Shown here: one piece after another, positions 54,917-64,000 of the stretch | How positions within the stretch are numbered: the stretch's first letter is position 1 | How the letters are laid out: each line of letters opens with the position of its first letter | Source: an uncultured Alphaproteobacteria bacterium | GTDB lineage: Bacteria > Pseudomonadota > Alphaproteobacteria > Caulobacterales > Aquidulcibacteraceae | Assembly: GCA_902826335.1 (NCBI GenBank) | Contig: CADEEL010000001.1 | Coordinates: 62,001 to 126,000 of the forward strand | Direction: 5' to 3' | Length of the DNA: 64,000 nucleotides | Translations under genes and position numbers: made by a program | The notes under the pieces: generated by a model | What the model was told of the DNA's origin: nothing | Database searches by the model: none | What the model saw: the letters and a program-made list of their open reading frames with translations, nothing else

Positions 54917-55360
54917 ATGGAAACGTCCATCCGCCGCGCTTTCGCCGCAGCCCTCATCGCTTCGACGCTGCTTGCCGGCCACGGCGCGGCGCATGCACAG
55001 CCAGCGGCGAACGCCGAGGCCGATAGCGCACGCACCATGGACGCGGCCTACATCGCCGTGCCGGTGGTGCGCGATGGACGGCTGGTGAATTATTTGTTTG
55101 TGTCGGTTCGCATCGATATCGCGCCCAATGTCGATCTCTGGCGTACGCGCGAGCGCGCCCACTTCCTGCGTGATGCGCTCTTGCGCGCCGCGCACCGCGC
55201 GCCCCTGGCGGATGCGGCGCACGCCGATCAGCTCAATCGCCCGGCCGCGCTGGCCGCGTTCAGGGCGGCGGCGCAGCAGGCGCTCGGCGCGGGGGCGGTG
55301 CGCGGCGTCACGATCGTCGCCGTGAATTCGAGCCGGCCCGCCTATTTGGCGAATCGCTGA
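54917..55360 (+). CDS. Secreted or periplasmic protein of unknown function
   Basis: A 147-residue protein with a cleavable signal peptide (AFAAALIASTLLAGHGAAHAQ, cut near 27-28). The mature part has a central block with DAAYIAVPVVRDGRLVNYL and FVSVRIDIAPNVDLWRTRE, then an Ala-rich helix. I do not recognise the family; a similarity to flagellar basal-body FliL-like proteins is only superficial. GGAG 9 bp upstream supports ATG 54917. It follows thiL by 64 bp and may be co-transcribed; the gene after it (hppA) lies 139 bp downstream. Confidence 0.7.
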   Translation: METSIRRAFAAALIASTLLAGHGAAHAQPAANAEADSARTMDAAYIAVPVVRDGRLVNYLFVSVRIDIAPNVDLWRTRERAHFLRDALLRAAHRAPLADAAHADQLNRPAALAAFRAAAQQALGAGAVRGVTIVAVNSSRPAYLANR

Positions 55361-55499
55361 GGCCAATCGGTCGCCATTGCGCTTGCGCGCCTGTTTTGGC
55401 AGTGTCCGCGCCGCCTTGGCGGGGCGGGGCGTTCCCGAGCCGCGCCGGCGCCTATGAGCGCCACTTCCCTCCCATCCGGACCGGTAGGACCTGAACGCT

Positions 55500-57653
55500 A
55501 TGAATAATGACGTGATCCTTTGGCTCGTGGTCGCCTCGGGCGCCCTCGCCGCGCTCTATGGCTGGCTGCAGAGCCAATCCATCCGCGCCGCCAGCCCTGG
55601 CTCGGAACGCATGCAGGAAATCGCCGCGGCGATTCAGGAGGGGGCGAAGGCCTATCTCAATCGTCAGTACACGACGATCGCCTATGTCGGCGTCGGGGTG
55701 GCCATCGTGCTGGCCCTCGCCTTCTGGCCGACCTGGCAAATACCGGTCGGTTTCGTGCTGGGGGCCGTGCTGTCCGGCGCCGCCGGGTTTATCGGCATGA
55801 ATGTGTCAGTGCAGGCCAATGTGCGTACGGCGGAAGCCGCGTCCAAGAGTTTGGCCGGCGGGCTTGAAATGGCGTTCAAGGCCGGCGCGGTGACGGGCAT
55901 GCTGGTGGCGGGCTTCGCGCTCCTGGGCGTGGCCGTATATTATCTCTTTCTGACCCAGGCGCTGGGCCACGCGCCAACCGATCGCGTTGTCGTGGACAGC
56001 CTGGTGGGGCTCGGCTTCGGCGCGTCGCTCATCTCCATTTTCGCGCGGCTCGGCGGCGGCATCTTCACCAAGGGCGCCGATGTCGGCGGCGACATGGTCG
56101 GCAAGGTCGAAGCCGGCATTCCCGAGGATGATCCGCGCAACCCCGCCACCATCGCGGATAATGTCGGCGATAATGTCGGCGATTGCGCCGGCATGGCTGC
56201 TGACCTCTTCGAAACCTATGCGGTGACGACGGTGGCGACCATGGTGCTCGCCTCGATCCTTTTCCGCGAATCCGGCGAAGCGGCCAATCTCATGCTCCTG
56301 CCATTGGCGATTGGCGGCACGGCGATCGTCGCCTCGATCCTCGGCACGTTCTTCGTGCGCCTTGGCTCGTCCAACAACATCATGGGCGCGCTTTATAAGG
56401 GGCTGGCGGCGGCCGGCGTTCTCTCCGCCCTCGGCTTGATCGGCTCGGTCGCCGCTCTGATCGGCTTCGGGCCGATCGCGCCGGGCGCGGGGCCAGATTC
56501 GGTTTACGCAGCGGTCACTGGAAGCGACCTCGTCATCTGCGGCGTGATCGGGCTCGCCGTTACGGGCCTCATCGTGTGGATCACTGAATACTATACCGGC
56601 ACGGGCTTTCGCCCGGTGAGAAGCGTTGCGGAGGCCTCCAAGAGCGGCCACGGCACGAACGTCATCCAGGGCCTCGCCATCTCGATGGAATCGACCGCCC
56701 TGCCGGCGCTGGTCATTTGCGCGGGCATCTTGTCCTGCTTCATGCTGGCTGGCCTCTTCGGCATCGCCATCGCGGTGACGACGATGCTGTCCGTGTGCGG
56801 CATCATCGTCGCGCTCGATGCGTTCGGTCCGGTTACGGACAATGCCGGCGGCATCGCGGAAATGGCCGATCTGCCCAAGGAAGTGCGCGTCACCACCGAT
56901 GCGCTCGACGCGGTTGGCAATACGACCAAGGCGGTGACCAAAGGCTACGCGATCGGCTCGGCGGGCCTCGGCGCGCTGGTGTTGTTCGCGGCCTTCTTCG
57001 AGGACATCCGCTATTACGCGGCCAATGCGGCGGACTATCCCTTCTTCGAGGGTGTCGCGCCCGATTTCGCGCTCAATAATCCCTACGTCATTGTCGGCCT
57101 CTTCATCGGCGGGCTGTTGCCGTATCTGTTCGGCGGCTGGTCGATGACGGCCGTGGGCCGCGCGGCGCAGGCCGTGGTTGAGGAAGTCCGCCGGCAATTC
57201 CGTGAAATCCCGGGCATCATGGAGCGCACCGCGAAGCCGGATTATGGCCGCGCCGTCGATATCCTCACTCAGGCCGCGATCCGGGAAATGATCATTCCGT
57301 CCATGCTGCCGGTGCTGGCGCCGATCGCGCTGTTCTTCGGCATTTGGGCGATTTCCGGAAGCGTCAGCCAAGCGCTCGCCACCCTCGGTGCGCTGCTGGT
57401 CGGCGTCATCGTCACGGGCCTCTTCGTCGCCATTTCGATGACGTCAGGCGGCGGCGCGTGGGACAACGCCAAGAAGCTGATCGAGGAAGGCCATCATGGC
57501 GGCAAGGGCTCGGACGCGCACAAGGCCGCTGTCACGGGCGATACGGTCGGCGATCCCTACAAGGATACGGCCGGCCCAGCCGTCAACCCGATGATCAAAA
57601 TCACCAATATCGTGGCGCTGCTGCTGTTGGCGATGCTCGCGCACTCGGCCTAA
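55500..57653 (+). CDS. hppA: Membrane proton-translocating pyrophosphatase, K+-independent type
   Basis: HppA couples pyrophosphate hydrolysis to proton export across the inner membrane. The 717-residue protein has about 15-16 membrane helices, the loop [52 protein letters not shown] and [18 protein letters not shown]. The residues that decide potassium dependence are Lys477 and Thr480 ([10 protein letters not shown]), the pattern of K+-independent H+ pumps (Ala at the first site marks K+-dependent ones). It ends at a strong bidirectional hairpin. Confidence 0.96.
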   Translation: MNNDVILWLVVASGALAALYGWLQSQSIRAASPGSERMQEIAAAIQEGAKAYLNRQYTTIAYVGVGVAIVLALAFWPTWQIPVGFVLGAVLSGAAGFIGMNVSVQANVRTAEAASKSLAGGLEMAFKAGAVTGMLVAGFALLGVAVYYLFLTQALGHAPTDRVVVDSLVGLGFGASLISIFARLGGGIFTKGADVGGDMVGKVEAGIPEDDPRNPATIADNVGDNVGDCAGMAADLFETYAVTTVATMVLASILFRESGEAANLMLLPLAIGGTAIVASILGTFFVRLGSSNNIMGALYKGLAAAGVLSALGLIGSVAALIGFGPIAPGAGPDSVYAAVTGSDLVICGVIGLAVTGLIVWITEYYTGTGFRPVRSVAEASKSGHGTNVIQGLAISMESTALPALVICAGILSCFMLAGLFGIAIAVTTMLSVCGIIVALDAFGPVTDNAGGIAEMADLPKEVRVTTDALDAVGNTTKAVTKGYAIGSAGLGALVLFAAFFEDIRYYAANAADYPFFEGVAPDFALNNPYVIVGLFIGGLLPYLFGGWSMTAVGRAAQAVVEEVRRQFREIPGIMERTAKPDYGRAVDILTQAAIREMIIPSMLPVLAPIALFFGIWAISGSVSQALATLGALLVGVIVTGLFVAISMTSGGGAWDNAKKLIEEGHHGGKGSDAHKAAVTGDTVGDPYKDTAGPAVNPMIKITNIVALLLLAMLAHSA

Positions 57654-57676
57654 GCGGCGCGGTCGCGACGACACAA

Positions 57677-57709
57677 AAAACGCCCCGGCTGTGATGGCCG
57701 GGGCGTTTT
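57677..57709. terminator. Strong bidirectional terminator between hppA and bamE
   Basis: AAAACGCCCCGGC (57677-57689) pairs perfectly with GCCGGGGCGTTTT (57697-57709), loop TGTGATG, with A-runs before and T-runs after. It can terminate both convergent genes. Confidence 0.9.
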
Positions 57710-57728
57710 AATTTTCGTGTGTATTGTC

Positions 57729-58211
57729 TCAGTTTCGACGGCGCGGGTTGTTCTGTTCGTCCTCGCCGGCGCGGATCGGCGGCGTCGAGCCGACATTGCC
57801 GAATATCTGTTCGAGCAGGCCGAGTTCGCGCCCGCGCGTCGGCGTCGCGTCCTCATTGTAGGCGATGATGCGCCCGCGCTCGACGCCATAACGATCCGCC
57901 GCGGTCACAAGGTCATTCGCGTCAAATCGAACCACCAAAACCTCCCGCTCGGCGGTGCGCGGCCGGAAGAAGGCGGTGCGGTGCTCGGTCGAGGAAATGT
58001 AATACCAGGAGGTCTGGTCGAACGCGGCCGTCGTCGTCGGCGTGCCGAGGCGCTGCAGAACCGTGGCGCGCGTATCGACGCCGACCTGAACATTGAGCAC
58101 GGCTGGCGTATCGGCGATGAAGCCGTGGGTGGATTCAATCGGCGAGCACGCTGTCGCGCTCGCCGCCAGGAGCACAGCGAGTGCGGCGCTGCGGATAAGG
58201 GCGCTGGTCAT
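57729..58211 (-). CDS. bamE: Outer-membrane assembly lipoprotein BamE (SmpA/OmlA)
   Basis: BamE is a lipoprotein of the complex that folds outer-membrane barrels. The 160-residue protein has a lipoprotein signal (AASATAC, Cys22), a signature opening PIESTHGFIADTPAVLNVQ and VDTRATVLQRLGTP, then strands TSWYYISSTEHRTAFFRP and VVRFDANDLV. The C-terminal tail (GRELGLLEQIFGN onward) is disordered. Divergent from plsX across a 196-bp gap. Confidence 0.92.
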   Translation of the reverse strand: MTSALIRSAALAVLLAASATACSPIESTHGFIADTPAVLNVQVGVDTRATVLQRLGTPTTTAAFDQTSWYYISSTEHRTAFFRPRTAEREVLVVRFDANDLVTAADRYGVERGRIIAYNEDATPTRGRELGLLEQIFGNVGSTPPIRAGEDEQNNPRRRN

Positions 58212-58302
58212 GCTTCACCTCAGCGGAACGAGTTCGTTTCCCGGGAGGCGAACGGGTAAAGCCGCCCGGCCCGTCGGGCAAGGGGGGAGCACAGGTCAGG
58301 GC

Positions 58303-58317
58303 GCCTCTTTAAGAGGC
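58303..58317. promoter_or_regulatory. 15-bp palindrome in the bamE/plsX divergent region
   Basis: GCCTCTT (58303-58309) and AAGAGGC (58311-58317) are perfect arms around one T. It could be an operator for the divergent genes. No known family binding site is recognised. Confidence 0.35.
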
Positions 58318-58407
58318 TGAAGATTTGGCAATCGGCGCGGGAAACGCCTATGGTCCCGCCCGCGAACCGCCGGGCGCATCCCGACGCGCGCGGAGACCAA
58401 CGCTTCC

Positions 58408-59475
58408 ATGGCCGCAGGGCTTGTCCTTTCAATCGATGCGATGGGCGGGGACGCCGCGCCCGATATTGTGGTCGAGGGCGTCGAGATCGCCGCGCGGCGC
58501 GGCAACGACGCGAGATTTCTCCTCCATGGCGATCCCGCGCTGCTGGCCCCCCTACTTGCCCGGCGGAGCGCGGCGGCGCGGGTGAGCGAAGTGCGCCCCG
58601 CCGGTGCGCCGGCCATCGGCATGGAGATCAAGCCAAGCCAGGCGCTGCGCCAGGGCAAGGACACCAGCCTGTGGAACGCCGTGGCCGCCGTGGAATCGGG
58701 CGAGGCCAACGCGGTGGTCTCCGCAGGCAATACTGGCGCCTACATGGCCATCGCCATGTTCCGCCTGCGCATGATGCAGGGTGTCCACCGCCCGGCGCTT
58801 GCGGCGCGCTGGCCTGGCGCCAAGGGCGGCTATGTCGTCGTGCTCGACGTGGGCGCCAACGTGCAGGCCGATAGCGAACAATTGGTCGAGTTCGCGATCA
58901 TGGGCGAAGCGTTTCAGCGCGCCGTCTCCGGCGTAGCGCGCCCGACTGTTGGGCTCCTTAATGTCGGCGCCGAGGATCAGAAGGGCCATGAAGAAATTCG
59001 CGGCGCGGCGAAATTGATCCGCGAGGCCAATATCGATTTCGCGTTTCAGGGATTTGTCGAGGGGGACGACATCGCCAAGGGCACTGTCGATGTCGTCGTG
59101 ACGGATGGATTCACTGGCAACATCGCGCTCAAGACGGGCGAGGGCACGGCGCGCCTCGTCGGGCAATTGCTGCGCGAAGCGCTGACCAGCGGCCCGTTCG
59201 CGCGCCTTGGCGCGCTGATCGCCTATCCGGCTCTGCTCAAGCTGCGCGCGCGGATGGATCCCGGCTCATTCAACGGCGCGGTGTTCCTCGGGCTCAACGG
59301 CCTTGTGGTGAAGAGCCATGGCGGCGCCAATGGGCGCGGCTACGCGGCCGCGCTCGATGTCGCCGCGCGCCTGGCCCGCAGTCATTATCGTGAGGAGATC
59401 GCCGATAATCTGCGCAGATTGGCGGCGGCTCACAGCTCGGCGGCTTCGCCCGCGGCGGCGCAAGACGCAAGCTGA
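58408..59475 (+). CDS. plsX: Phosphate acyltransferase PlsX
   Basis: PlsX makes acyl-phosphate from acyl-ACP, the first step to membrane lipid precursors. The 355-residue protein has [69 protein letters not shown] and [17 protein letters not shown]. Its stop overlaps the fabH start (TGATG); plsX-fabH is a classical pair. Confidence 0.97.
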   Translation: MAAGLVLSIDAMGGDAAPDIVVEGVEIAARRGNDARFLLHGDPALLAPLLARRSAAARVSEVRPAGAPAIGMEIKPSQALRQGKDTSLWNAVAAVESGEANAVVSAGNTGAYMAIAMFRLRMMQGVHRPALAARWPGAKGGYVVVLDVGANVQADSEQLVEFAIMGEAFQRAVSGVARPTVGLLNVGAEDQKGHEEIRGAAKLIREANIDFAFQGFVEGDDIAKGTVDVVVTDGFTGNIALKTGEGTARLVGQLLREALTSGPFARLGALIAYPALLKLRARMDPGSFNGAVFLGLNGLVVKSHGGANGRGYAAALDVAARLARSHYREEIADNLRRLAAAHSSAASPAAAQDAS

Positions 59476-60446
59476 TGACGTTTCGCAGTGTCGTGATCGG
59501 CGTCGGGTCTCACCTGCCCGAGGCGGTTGTTACAAATGACGATCTCGCCCAGCGCGTCGACACCAGCGACGAATGGATCGTCGCGCGCACCGGCATTCAC
59601 GAGCGCCACGTCGCGGCGGTGGGCGAGAAGACTTCCGATCTCGCCATCGCTGCCGCGCGCCGCGCGCTTACGCACGCGGGGCGCACGGCGGCGGACGTGG
59701 ACCTCATCGTGCTGGCCACGGCGACGCCCGATCTCACCTTTCCAGCGACGTCCGCGCGCGTGCAGGCCGCGCTCGGCGTCACCAAGGGCGCGGCGTTCGA
59801 TCTGCACGCGGTCTGTTCAGGGTTCATTTTCGCGCTGACGACGGCGGATAATTTCTTGGCGCGCGGGCAAGCGAAGACGGCTCTGGTGATCGGCGCGGAG
59901 ACGTTTTCCCGCATTCTCGATTGGGAGGATCGCTCGACCTGCGTGCTGTTTGGCGACGGCGCGGGCGCGGTCGTGCTCGAAGCGCATGAAGATGGCGCGG
60001 CGAGCGGACGCGGCATAATCTCAACCTTCCTGCGCACCGATGGGCGTGGGCACGACCTCCTTTATGTCGATGGCGGGCCGTCACAGACGGGCACGGTCGG
60101 TAAGCTGCGCATGCAAGGCAATGCGGTGTTTCGCCAGGCTGTCGAGCACATTTCCGAGGCCATCGTGGAGACATGCGCGCGCGCCGGCGTGGCGCTTGCA
60201 GAAATCGATTGGTTCGTACCGCACCAGGCCAATCAGCGCATCCTCGATGGCGTGGCCAGGCGGCTCAATCTCGATAAGGATCGCATCGTCTCCACCGTGG
60301 CGCTGCACGGCAACACGTCCGCCGCGTCCGTGCCCTTGGCGCTCGATACCGCGGTGCGGGACGGACGCATCAAGCCCGGCGATCTGGTGCTCATCGAAGC
60401 GCTGGGCGGCGGGCTCACCTGGGGCGCGGCGCTGATAAGAATGTAG
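59475..60446 (+). CDS. fabH: 3-oxoacyl-[acyl-carrier-protein] synthase III
   Basis: FabH starts fatty acid chains by condensing acetyl-CoA with malonyl-ACP. The 323-residue thiolase-fold protein has Cys114 in [13 protein letters not shown], His250 in [10 protein letters not shown] and Asn280 in [15 protein letters not shown], the complete Cys-His-Asn triad. ATG 59475 overlaps the plsX stop; ihfA follows after 64 bp. Confidence 0.97.
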   Translation: MTFRSVVIGVGSHLPEAVVTNDDLAQRVDTSDEWIVARTGIHERHVAAVGEKTSDLAIAAARRALTHAGRTAADVDLIVLATATPDLTFPATSARVQAALGVTKGAAFDLHAVCSGFIFALTTADNFLARGQAKTALVIGAETFSRILDWEDRSTCVLFGDGAGAVVLEAHEDGAASGRGIISTFLRTDGRGHDLLYVDGGPSQTGTVGKLRMQGNAVFRQAVEHISEAIVETCARAGVALAEIDWFVPHQANQRILDGVARRLNLDKDRIVSTVALHGNTSAASVPLALDTAVRDGRIKPGDLVLIEALGGGLTWGAALIRM

Positions 60447-60510
60447 ACGCTTTGGTTTGACCTAAATGCGCGCGAGGATTAGCTTTTCCGCAAAGCGGAG
60501 GAGGGGCCTC

Positions 60511-60831
60511 ATGCCGCAACTCAAGACCGTCACGCGCGCCGATCTGACTGAAGCCGTAGCCGAGAAGTGCCATCTTCAGCGCGCGGATGCGGGCCGGCTT
60601 GTTGCGCGCCTGTTCGAGATGATCGAGCACAGCCTGGTGCGCGGCGAGCCGGTGAAGCTCTCGCGCTTCGGCAATTTCACGGTGCGCCGTAAGAAAGAGC
60701 GTATCGGGCGCAACCCCAAAACCGGGCTGGAAGTGCCGATCACCCCACGCACGGTGGTGACGTTCCGCCCCTCGCAATTGCTCAAGGAGCGGGTCGAGCG
60801 CGGCAAGGGAAAGGCCAAGAAGACGCGGTAA
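60511..60831 (+). CDS. ihfA: Integration host factor alpha subunit
   Basis: IHF bends DNA sharply and shapes promoters and the chromosome. The 106-residue protein has the HU/IHF fold with VTRADLTEAVAEKCHLQRAD, VKLSRFGNFTVRRKKERIGRNPKTG and VVTFRPSQLLKERV. ATG 60511 is chosen because GGAGGAGGGG precedes it; an upstream in-frame start would add 15 residues. The TAA ends on the base before the convergent tRNA-Pro. Confidence 0.95.
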   Translation: MPQLKTVTRADLTEAVAEKCHLQRADAGRLVARLFEMIEHSLVRGEPVKLSRFGNFTVRRKKERIGRNPKTGLEVPITPRTVVTFRPSQLLKERVERGKGKAKKTR

Positions 60832-60909
60832 TGGTCGGAGCGCCGAGATTCGAACTCGGGACCCCCAGTCCCCCAGACTGGTGCGCTAACCGGGCTGCGC
60901 TACGCTCCG
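60832..60909 (-). tRNA. tRNA-Pro (GGG)
   Basis: A 78-nt cloverleaf on the minus strand. CGGAGCG (60909-60903) pairs with CGCTCCG (60842-60836), then discriminator A and encoded CCA (60834-60832). The anticodon stem CCAGT/ACTGG holds loop CTGGGGG with anticodon GGG (60874-60872). T arm contains GAGTTCGAATCTC. It reads only one of the Pro codon pairs, so other Pro tRNAs must exist. Confidence 0.95.
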
Positions 60910-60952
60910 TTCGGCCGCTGTCTAGCCGGCGCGGCGTAGCCGGGCAATCGCC

Positions 60953-62260
60953 TTAGCGGCGGAAGGTGACGCCGATGAGCGCGCGATTTTGCTCGAAATC
61001 GCGGAAGGCGGCCGCGCCCGAGGAATCGAGATCGGTGTGCACGAGGCGCACATTTATGCTCGCCCAGCGATTGACCAGCCAATCGGCGCCCGCGCCATAG
61101 GTGATGCGGGTGTCGGTGCGGTCGATGCCCTGGAACTCATCATCGGCCCAGCCCGCGCGGGCCCAGAGGACGACATTGCGATAAAGCTCGTGATCGACCC
61201 GCACCGATAGATTTGTGCGTTGCACGCTTGCGGCGGCGATCTCGCCCGATCCGTCTACGTCCCGCTCGGCGACGAACGTGACGTTGGTTAATTGCGTCAC
61301 GAACCAATCGATCGCTGCGCGCGCCGACCAGCCGTTGAAATTGGAGACAAGGGGGTTATCGAACCGCGCCCATGAATAGCCGACGCCAAACTCGCCGCGG
61401 ATCACGTTTGTGATGTCAAAGGCGGCGCCAATCAAGGCGCGCGTGCGATCGAAGTCGCGAATGCCGAGCGATTCGTCGCGGTAATCGTTCCAACGCTGCG
61501 AGACGGACGTCCACACCGCCGTCGACGGCGACACATAATAATCAAGCCGCCCGCCCAATTCGGTGATGTTGGCGTCCCGGAAATCCTGATCGAAGGGATC
61601 GGGATCCGCGCCGAGGTCGGGCCCATCAAGGAGCAGGCCGTCATCGTAATCAAGGCGGTGATATTCGGCGAACGCCGTGGCGCGCAGCCGATTGAAGAGG
61701 TGGGTCAGTCGCGCCGCGGCGGACAGGTCCGTGTAATCGATCGGCTCGATCAGCGTGATCAAATCGACAAAGCCGCGTTCCTCCTGCGCGTCGGTGTAGG
61801 ATACCGAGCCGGAGAGGGCGGTGGAGCGCCGAATGTCGAGCCGGCCTTCCGCCAGCACCGACCAGTTCGTGCCGTCATCTGCCGACAGATCGCTATAAGC
61901 AGTGTGCGCCGCTTGCGCCTCGAAGGCCAGCGCATGGCGGCCCCAATCGGATTGGAGGCGCGCACCGCCCGAATAGACGAACGCTGTATCATCGATTTCA
62001 GTGGTCTCGCTGGCGAAGACGTTGTCGTTCCATTCGAACGCTACGCCCAGGCGGGGATAAAGTCTGAATCCGCCGAGTCGAACGCCCTGGGGCTCAAATT
62101 CGGGCTGGGCGCGTTGGCGGATGCTCTGATTGTTGCCGCGATCATAGACTTCGGGCGCGACGGGCGGCGGCGTCACCTGCGCCCACGCGCTGGTGGCCTG
62201 GGCCGCCACGGCCAGGGTTACAATCATGGCGCTTGTCGCGCGACCCCTGCTCACGTCCAT
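60953..62260 (-). CDS. Outer-membrane beta-barrel protein (BBP2_2-like)
   Basis: A 435-residue protein with a signal peptide (IVTLAVAAQATSAWA, cut near 27). Repeated strands alternate hydrophobic and polar residues with aromatic ends (LYPRLGVAFEWNDNVFAS, LDYYVSPSTAVWTSVSQRWNDYRD, WARAGWADDEF). The C-terminus ends FEQNRALIGVTFRR, with an aromatic residue just before the end as in outer-membrane barrels. The FEWNDNVFAS opening is typical of the BBP2_2 family, some of which belong to exopolysaccharide loci; no such locus is seen here. ATG 62260 is preferred over an upstream start at 62341 because the signal peptide begins there. Confidence 0.78.
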   Translation of the reverse strand: MDVSRGRATSAMIVTLAVAAQATSAWAQVTPPPVAPEVYDRGNNQSIRQRAQPEFEPQGVRLGGFRLYPRLGVAFEWNDNVFASETTEIDDTAFVYSGGARLQSDWGRHALAFEAQAAHTAYSDLSADDGTNWSVLAEGRLDIRRSTALSGSVSYTDAQEERGFVDLITLIEPIDYTDLSAAARLTHLFNRLRATAFAEYHRLDYDDGLLLDGPDLGADPDPFDQDFRDANITELGGRLDYYVSPSTAVWTSVSQRWNDYRDESLGIRDFDRTRALIGAAFDITNVIRGEFGVGYSWARFDNPLVSNFNGWSARAAIDWFVTQLTNVTFVAERDVDGSGEIAAASVQRTNLSVRVDHELYRNVVLWARAGWADDEFQGIDRTDTRITYGAGADWLVNRWASINVRLVHTDLDSSGAAAFRDFEQNRALIGVTFRR

Positions 62261-62432
62261 AAGCCCCAGTCCCTCTCTTCTCGGCGAATGCCAGGAAGGT
62301 ACGAGGAAAGTCTGAATGATTCTTCGCATACCCGAGCACATCCGGCTCGCGCTTGGCGCCGGACTGTGCCTTTATTTTCGGAATAGAGACCGAAAAAACA
62401 CGCCCCGGCGGGTTCGGGCGGCCGGAGGATGA

Positions 62433-63842
62433 ATGACAGACGCGCCCAGACCAGCCCCGCAAGCGGGGTCCGGGCCGAATTTAGGCCAATGGAGCTGGGC
62501 CCTCTTCGAGTGGGCGCGCAACCCCTACGTGATCTTGATCACGATCTATGTGTTCAGCCCCTACGTTTCGGCCTCCGTGATCGGGGACCCGATCGCCGGT
62601 CAGACCATGCTCTCCAGCTGGCACAAGACGGCCGGCTTCATCGTGGCGGTCTCCGCGCCTTTTCTGGGGGCGGGCGCGGATCGCTATGGCCGGCGCAAGC
62701 CGATGCTGGCGGTGGTGCTGCTGGTGATGATCCCAGCGATCTTCGCGCTCTGGTGGGCCGCCCCGGCCGGACAGGGCGGGCTGCCAGTCTGGGCCGTCGG
62801 CGCCCTCATCACGCTGATCGGCGTCATGTTCGCTTATACCGAGGTGTTGCACAATTCGATGCTGCCGAGTGTAGCGCCGCCGCGCTTGCTGCCGCACGTG
62901 TCCGGCCTTGGCCTCGCGCTCGGCAACGCCGCTTCGGTGTTGCTGTTGATCGGTGTTCTGTGGGCGCTGGCGCTGCCCGGCGCCCTCGATGCGTCCTGGC
63001 TGCCGGAGACGCCGCTGTTTGGGCTCGATCCGGCGCAAGGCGAGCCCAGCCGCGTCACCGCGCCTCTGGTGGCGGTGTGGTTCGCGCTGTTCGCCATTCC
63101 GATATTCCTGTTTACGCCTGACGGCCGCGCGGGCGGTCTCTCTTTCATCGCGTCCGCGCGCGAGGGGCTCTCCAGCGTGGCGCGCACGCTGCGCAAGCTG
63201 CGCGATCACCGCAACATCGCCGTCTTCCTTGTCGCGCGCATGCTCTACGCAGATGGCAAGACCGCGATCCTCATTTTTGGGGGCATTTACGCGGCGGGCG
63301 TTATGGGCTGGGGTCTCCTGGAGATGTGCCTCTTCGGCGTGTTGCTCTCATTCTTCGCGGTGGCGGGCGGCGTGCTGGGGGGCGTGTTGGATGCGCGCAT
63401 CGGTCCGCGCAACGCCGTGGCGATCGAGATCGGCGTGACGCTCGCCTGCCTCATTGCTATGGTGTCGATGTCTCCCGACGCGATGCTGTTCGTCATCCCC
63501 GTCGACCCGGCCGCGCGCGTCTGGGCTGGCCCGGTATTTCAGACCGCGCCCGAGCTCGCCTATATGGGCGCGTCCACGATCATCGCTGTTTCCATCACCG
63601 CCGCTTACGCCTCAAGCCGTACGCTGATGGCGCGCCTCGCGCCCGCCGGAATGGAGGGGGAATTGTTCGGCCTTTACGCGCTGTCTGGCGCCGCGACGGT
63701 GTGGCTCGGGCCCATGCTCGTGGAATATTTCACTGAAACATTCCACAGCCAGAAGGCGGGCTTCGCGGCGATCTCGATCCTTTTGGTGGCGGGGTTTTTC
63801 CTGCTCCTATTCGTGCGTCCGCCGCCCGCTCACGTCGATTAG
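62433..63842 (+). CDS. Atg22/UMF1-type MFS transporter
   Basis: A 469-residue inner-membrane transporter with about 12 helices. The opening GQWSWALFEWARNPYVILITIYVF and the loop GAGADRYGRRKPML are the UMF1/Atg22 family hallmarks. In yeast, Atg22 exports amino acids from the vacuole; in bacteria the substrate is unknown. GGAGG stands 4-8 bp before the ATG at 62433. Its stop shares TTAG (63839-63842) with the stop of the convergent DUF2842 gene. Confidence 0.88.
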   Translation: MTDAPRPAPQAGSGPNLGQWSWALFEWARNPYVILITIYVFSPYVSASVIGDPIAGQTMLSSWHKTAGFIVAVSAPFLGAGADRYGRRKPMLAVVLLVMIPAIFALWWAAPAGQGGLPVWAVGALITLIGVMFAYTEVLHNSMLPSVAPPRLLPHVSGLGLALGNAASVLLLIGVLWALALPGALDASWLPETPLFGLDPAQGEPSRVTAPLVAVWFALFAIPIFLFTPDGRAGGLSFIASAREGLSSVARTLRKLRDHRNIAVFLVARMLYADGKTAILIFGGIYAAGVMGWGLLEMCLFGVLLSFFAVAGGVLGGVLDARIGPRNAVAIEIGVTLACLIAMVSMSPDAMLFVIPVDPAARVWAGPVFQTAPELAYMGASTIIAVSITAAYASSRTLMARLAPAGMEGELFGLYALSGAATVWLGPMLVEYFTETFHSQKAGFAAISILLVAGFFLLLFVRPPPAHVD

Positions 63843-64000
63843 CTTCCGCCGTTCATCCAGCCGAACAGGGGTTTCAGGGGCGCTACCCAAACGATCCCGG
63901 CCGCAGCGAAAAAGGCGAGTTGGCCCCACCATGGCGCGGCCATGATGAAGCGGTCCGCCAACACCGCGATCAAGGCGATGTAGAGGGCGAGGTAGGTCAA
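63839..64000 (-). CDS. DUF2842-like small membrane protein, C-terminal part
   Basis: Reading the minus strand up to the window edge gives 53 residues with two membrane helices (LTYLALYIALIAVLADRF, LAFFAAAGIVWVAP) and the end LKPLFGWMNGGS. This fits the two-helix DUF2842 family, a small inner-membrane protein of unknown role conserved in alphaproteobacteria. The N-terminus lies outside the window. The TAA stop overlaps the stop of the MFS gene. Confidence 0.6.
   Translation of the reverse strand: MTYLALYIALIAVLADRFIMAAPWWGQLAFFAAAGIVWVAPLKPLFGWMNGGS

Noticed and set aside
55806..57371. Long open frame on the minus strand opposite hppA
   Set aside because: Same cause: an Arg/His/Asp-rich translation without motifs, fully inside the conserved hppA gene.

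Overview
The window is a densely packed, GC-rich chromosomal segment of an alphaproteobacterium. The evidence is a Shemin-type 5-aminolevulinate synthase (hemA) divergent from a Mg-type hemB, a MucR/Ros regulator, the order rpoZ-rsh-pyrE-pdxJ-acpS-lepB-rnc-era-recO, the order glyA-nrdR-rib-nusB-thiL, and a single long RelA/SpoT homologue. A Caulobacterales/Hyphomonadaceae-like host is my best guess, but the sequence alone does not settle it. No phage, transposase, CRISPR array or plasmid gene was seen; nearly everything is housekeeping.

Layout. 1-9010: the translation/transcription cluster tuf, tRNA-Trp, secE, nusG, rplK, rplA on the plus strand, interrupted twice by minus-strand blocks (two tandem outer-membrane barrels plus a 36-residue repeat peptide; asparagine synthetase plus hybrid histidine kinase). 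9161-12263: DUF1203 protein and a translationally coupled SDR-DoxX / DUF2269 / EamA trio. 12264-23826: sodC-like lipoprotein, gyrA, coaD, two cyclophilins, queA and tgt (queuosine), a lipoprotein, hrpB, threonine dehydratase. 23823-28691: lytic transglycosylase, dapA-smpB, and a coupled NYN nuclease-like / uracil-DNA glycosylase pair. 28833-41196: folK, rpoZ, rsh, then pyrE to recO, parC, lemA and an M48 protease. 41193-45256: motB-bpt, a flavin reductase, a beta-hydroxyacid dehydrogenase and a degenerate receiver protein. 45261-55360: hemB/hemA, mucR, glyA, nrdR, the riboflavin genes, nusB, thiL. 55500-64000: proton pyrophosphatase, bamE, plsX-fabH-ihfA, tRNA-Pro, an outer-membrane barrel, an Atg22-like MFS transporter and a partial DUF2842 gene.

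How the genes fit together. Large parts are growth machinery: ribosome and elongation factors, stringent response (rsh, rpoZ), RNA maturation (rnc, era), lipid initiation (plsX, fabH, acpS), cofactors (rib, thiL, pdxJ, folK, coaD, heme) and envelope functions (lepB, slt, bamE, barrels). Co-directional genes are often coupled by 1-8 bp overlaps. Five convergent pairs share a four-base YTAR tetranucleotide that supplies the stop codon on both strands.

Most notable points. (i) A small repeat-peptide gene at 2623-2733 with its own ribosome site and terminator. (ii) GyrA and ParC carry Gln at the usual quinolone-anchoring serine, and GyrA also has Phe at the usual acidic position. (iii) A riboflavin operon whose RibD lacks its deaminase domain and whose RibBA has lost all three zinc cysteines of GTP cyclohydrolase II and carries a His/Asp tract. 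(iv) Several enzymes or regulators have altered metal ligands (Tgt, SodC-like, MucR). (v) Several perfect inverted repeats lie in intergenic regions, especially upstream of hemA, between the NYN gene and folK, and upstream of glyA and parC. I do not see a clearly new multi-gene system; the small peptide and the rearranged riboflavin pathway are the best leads.
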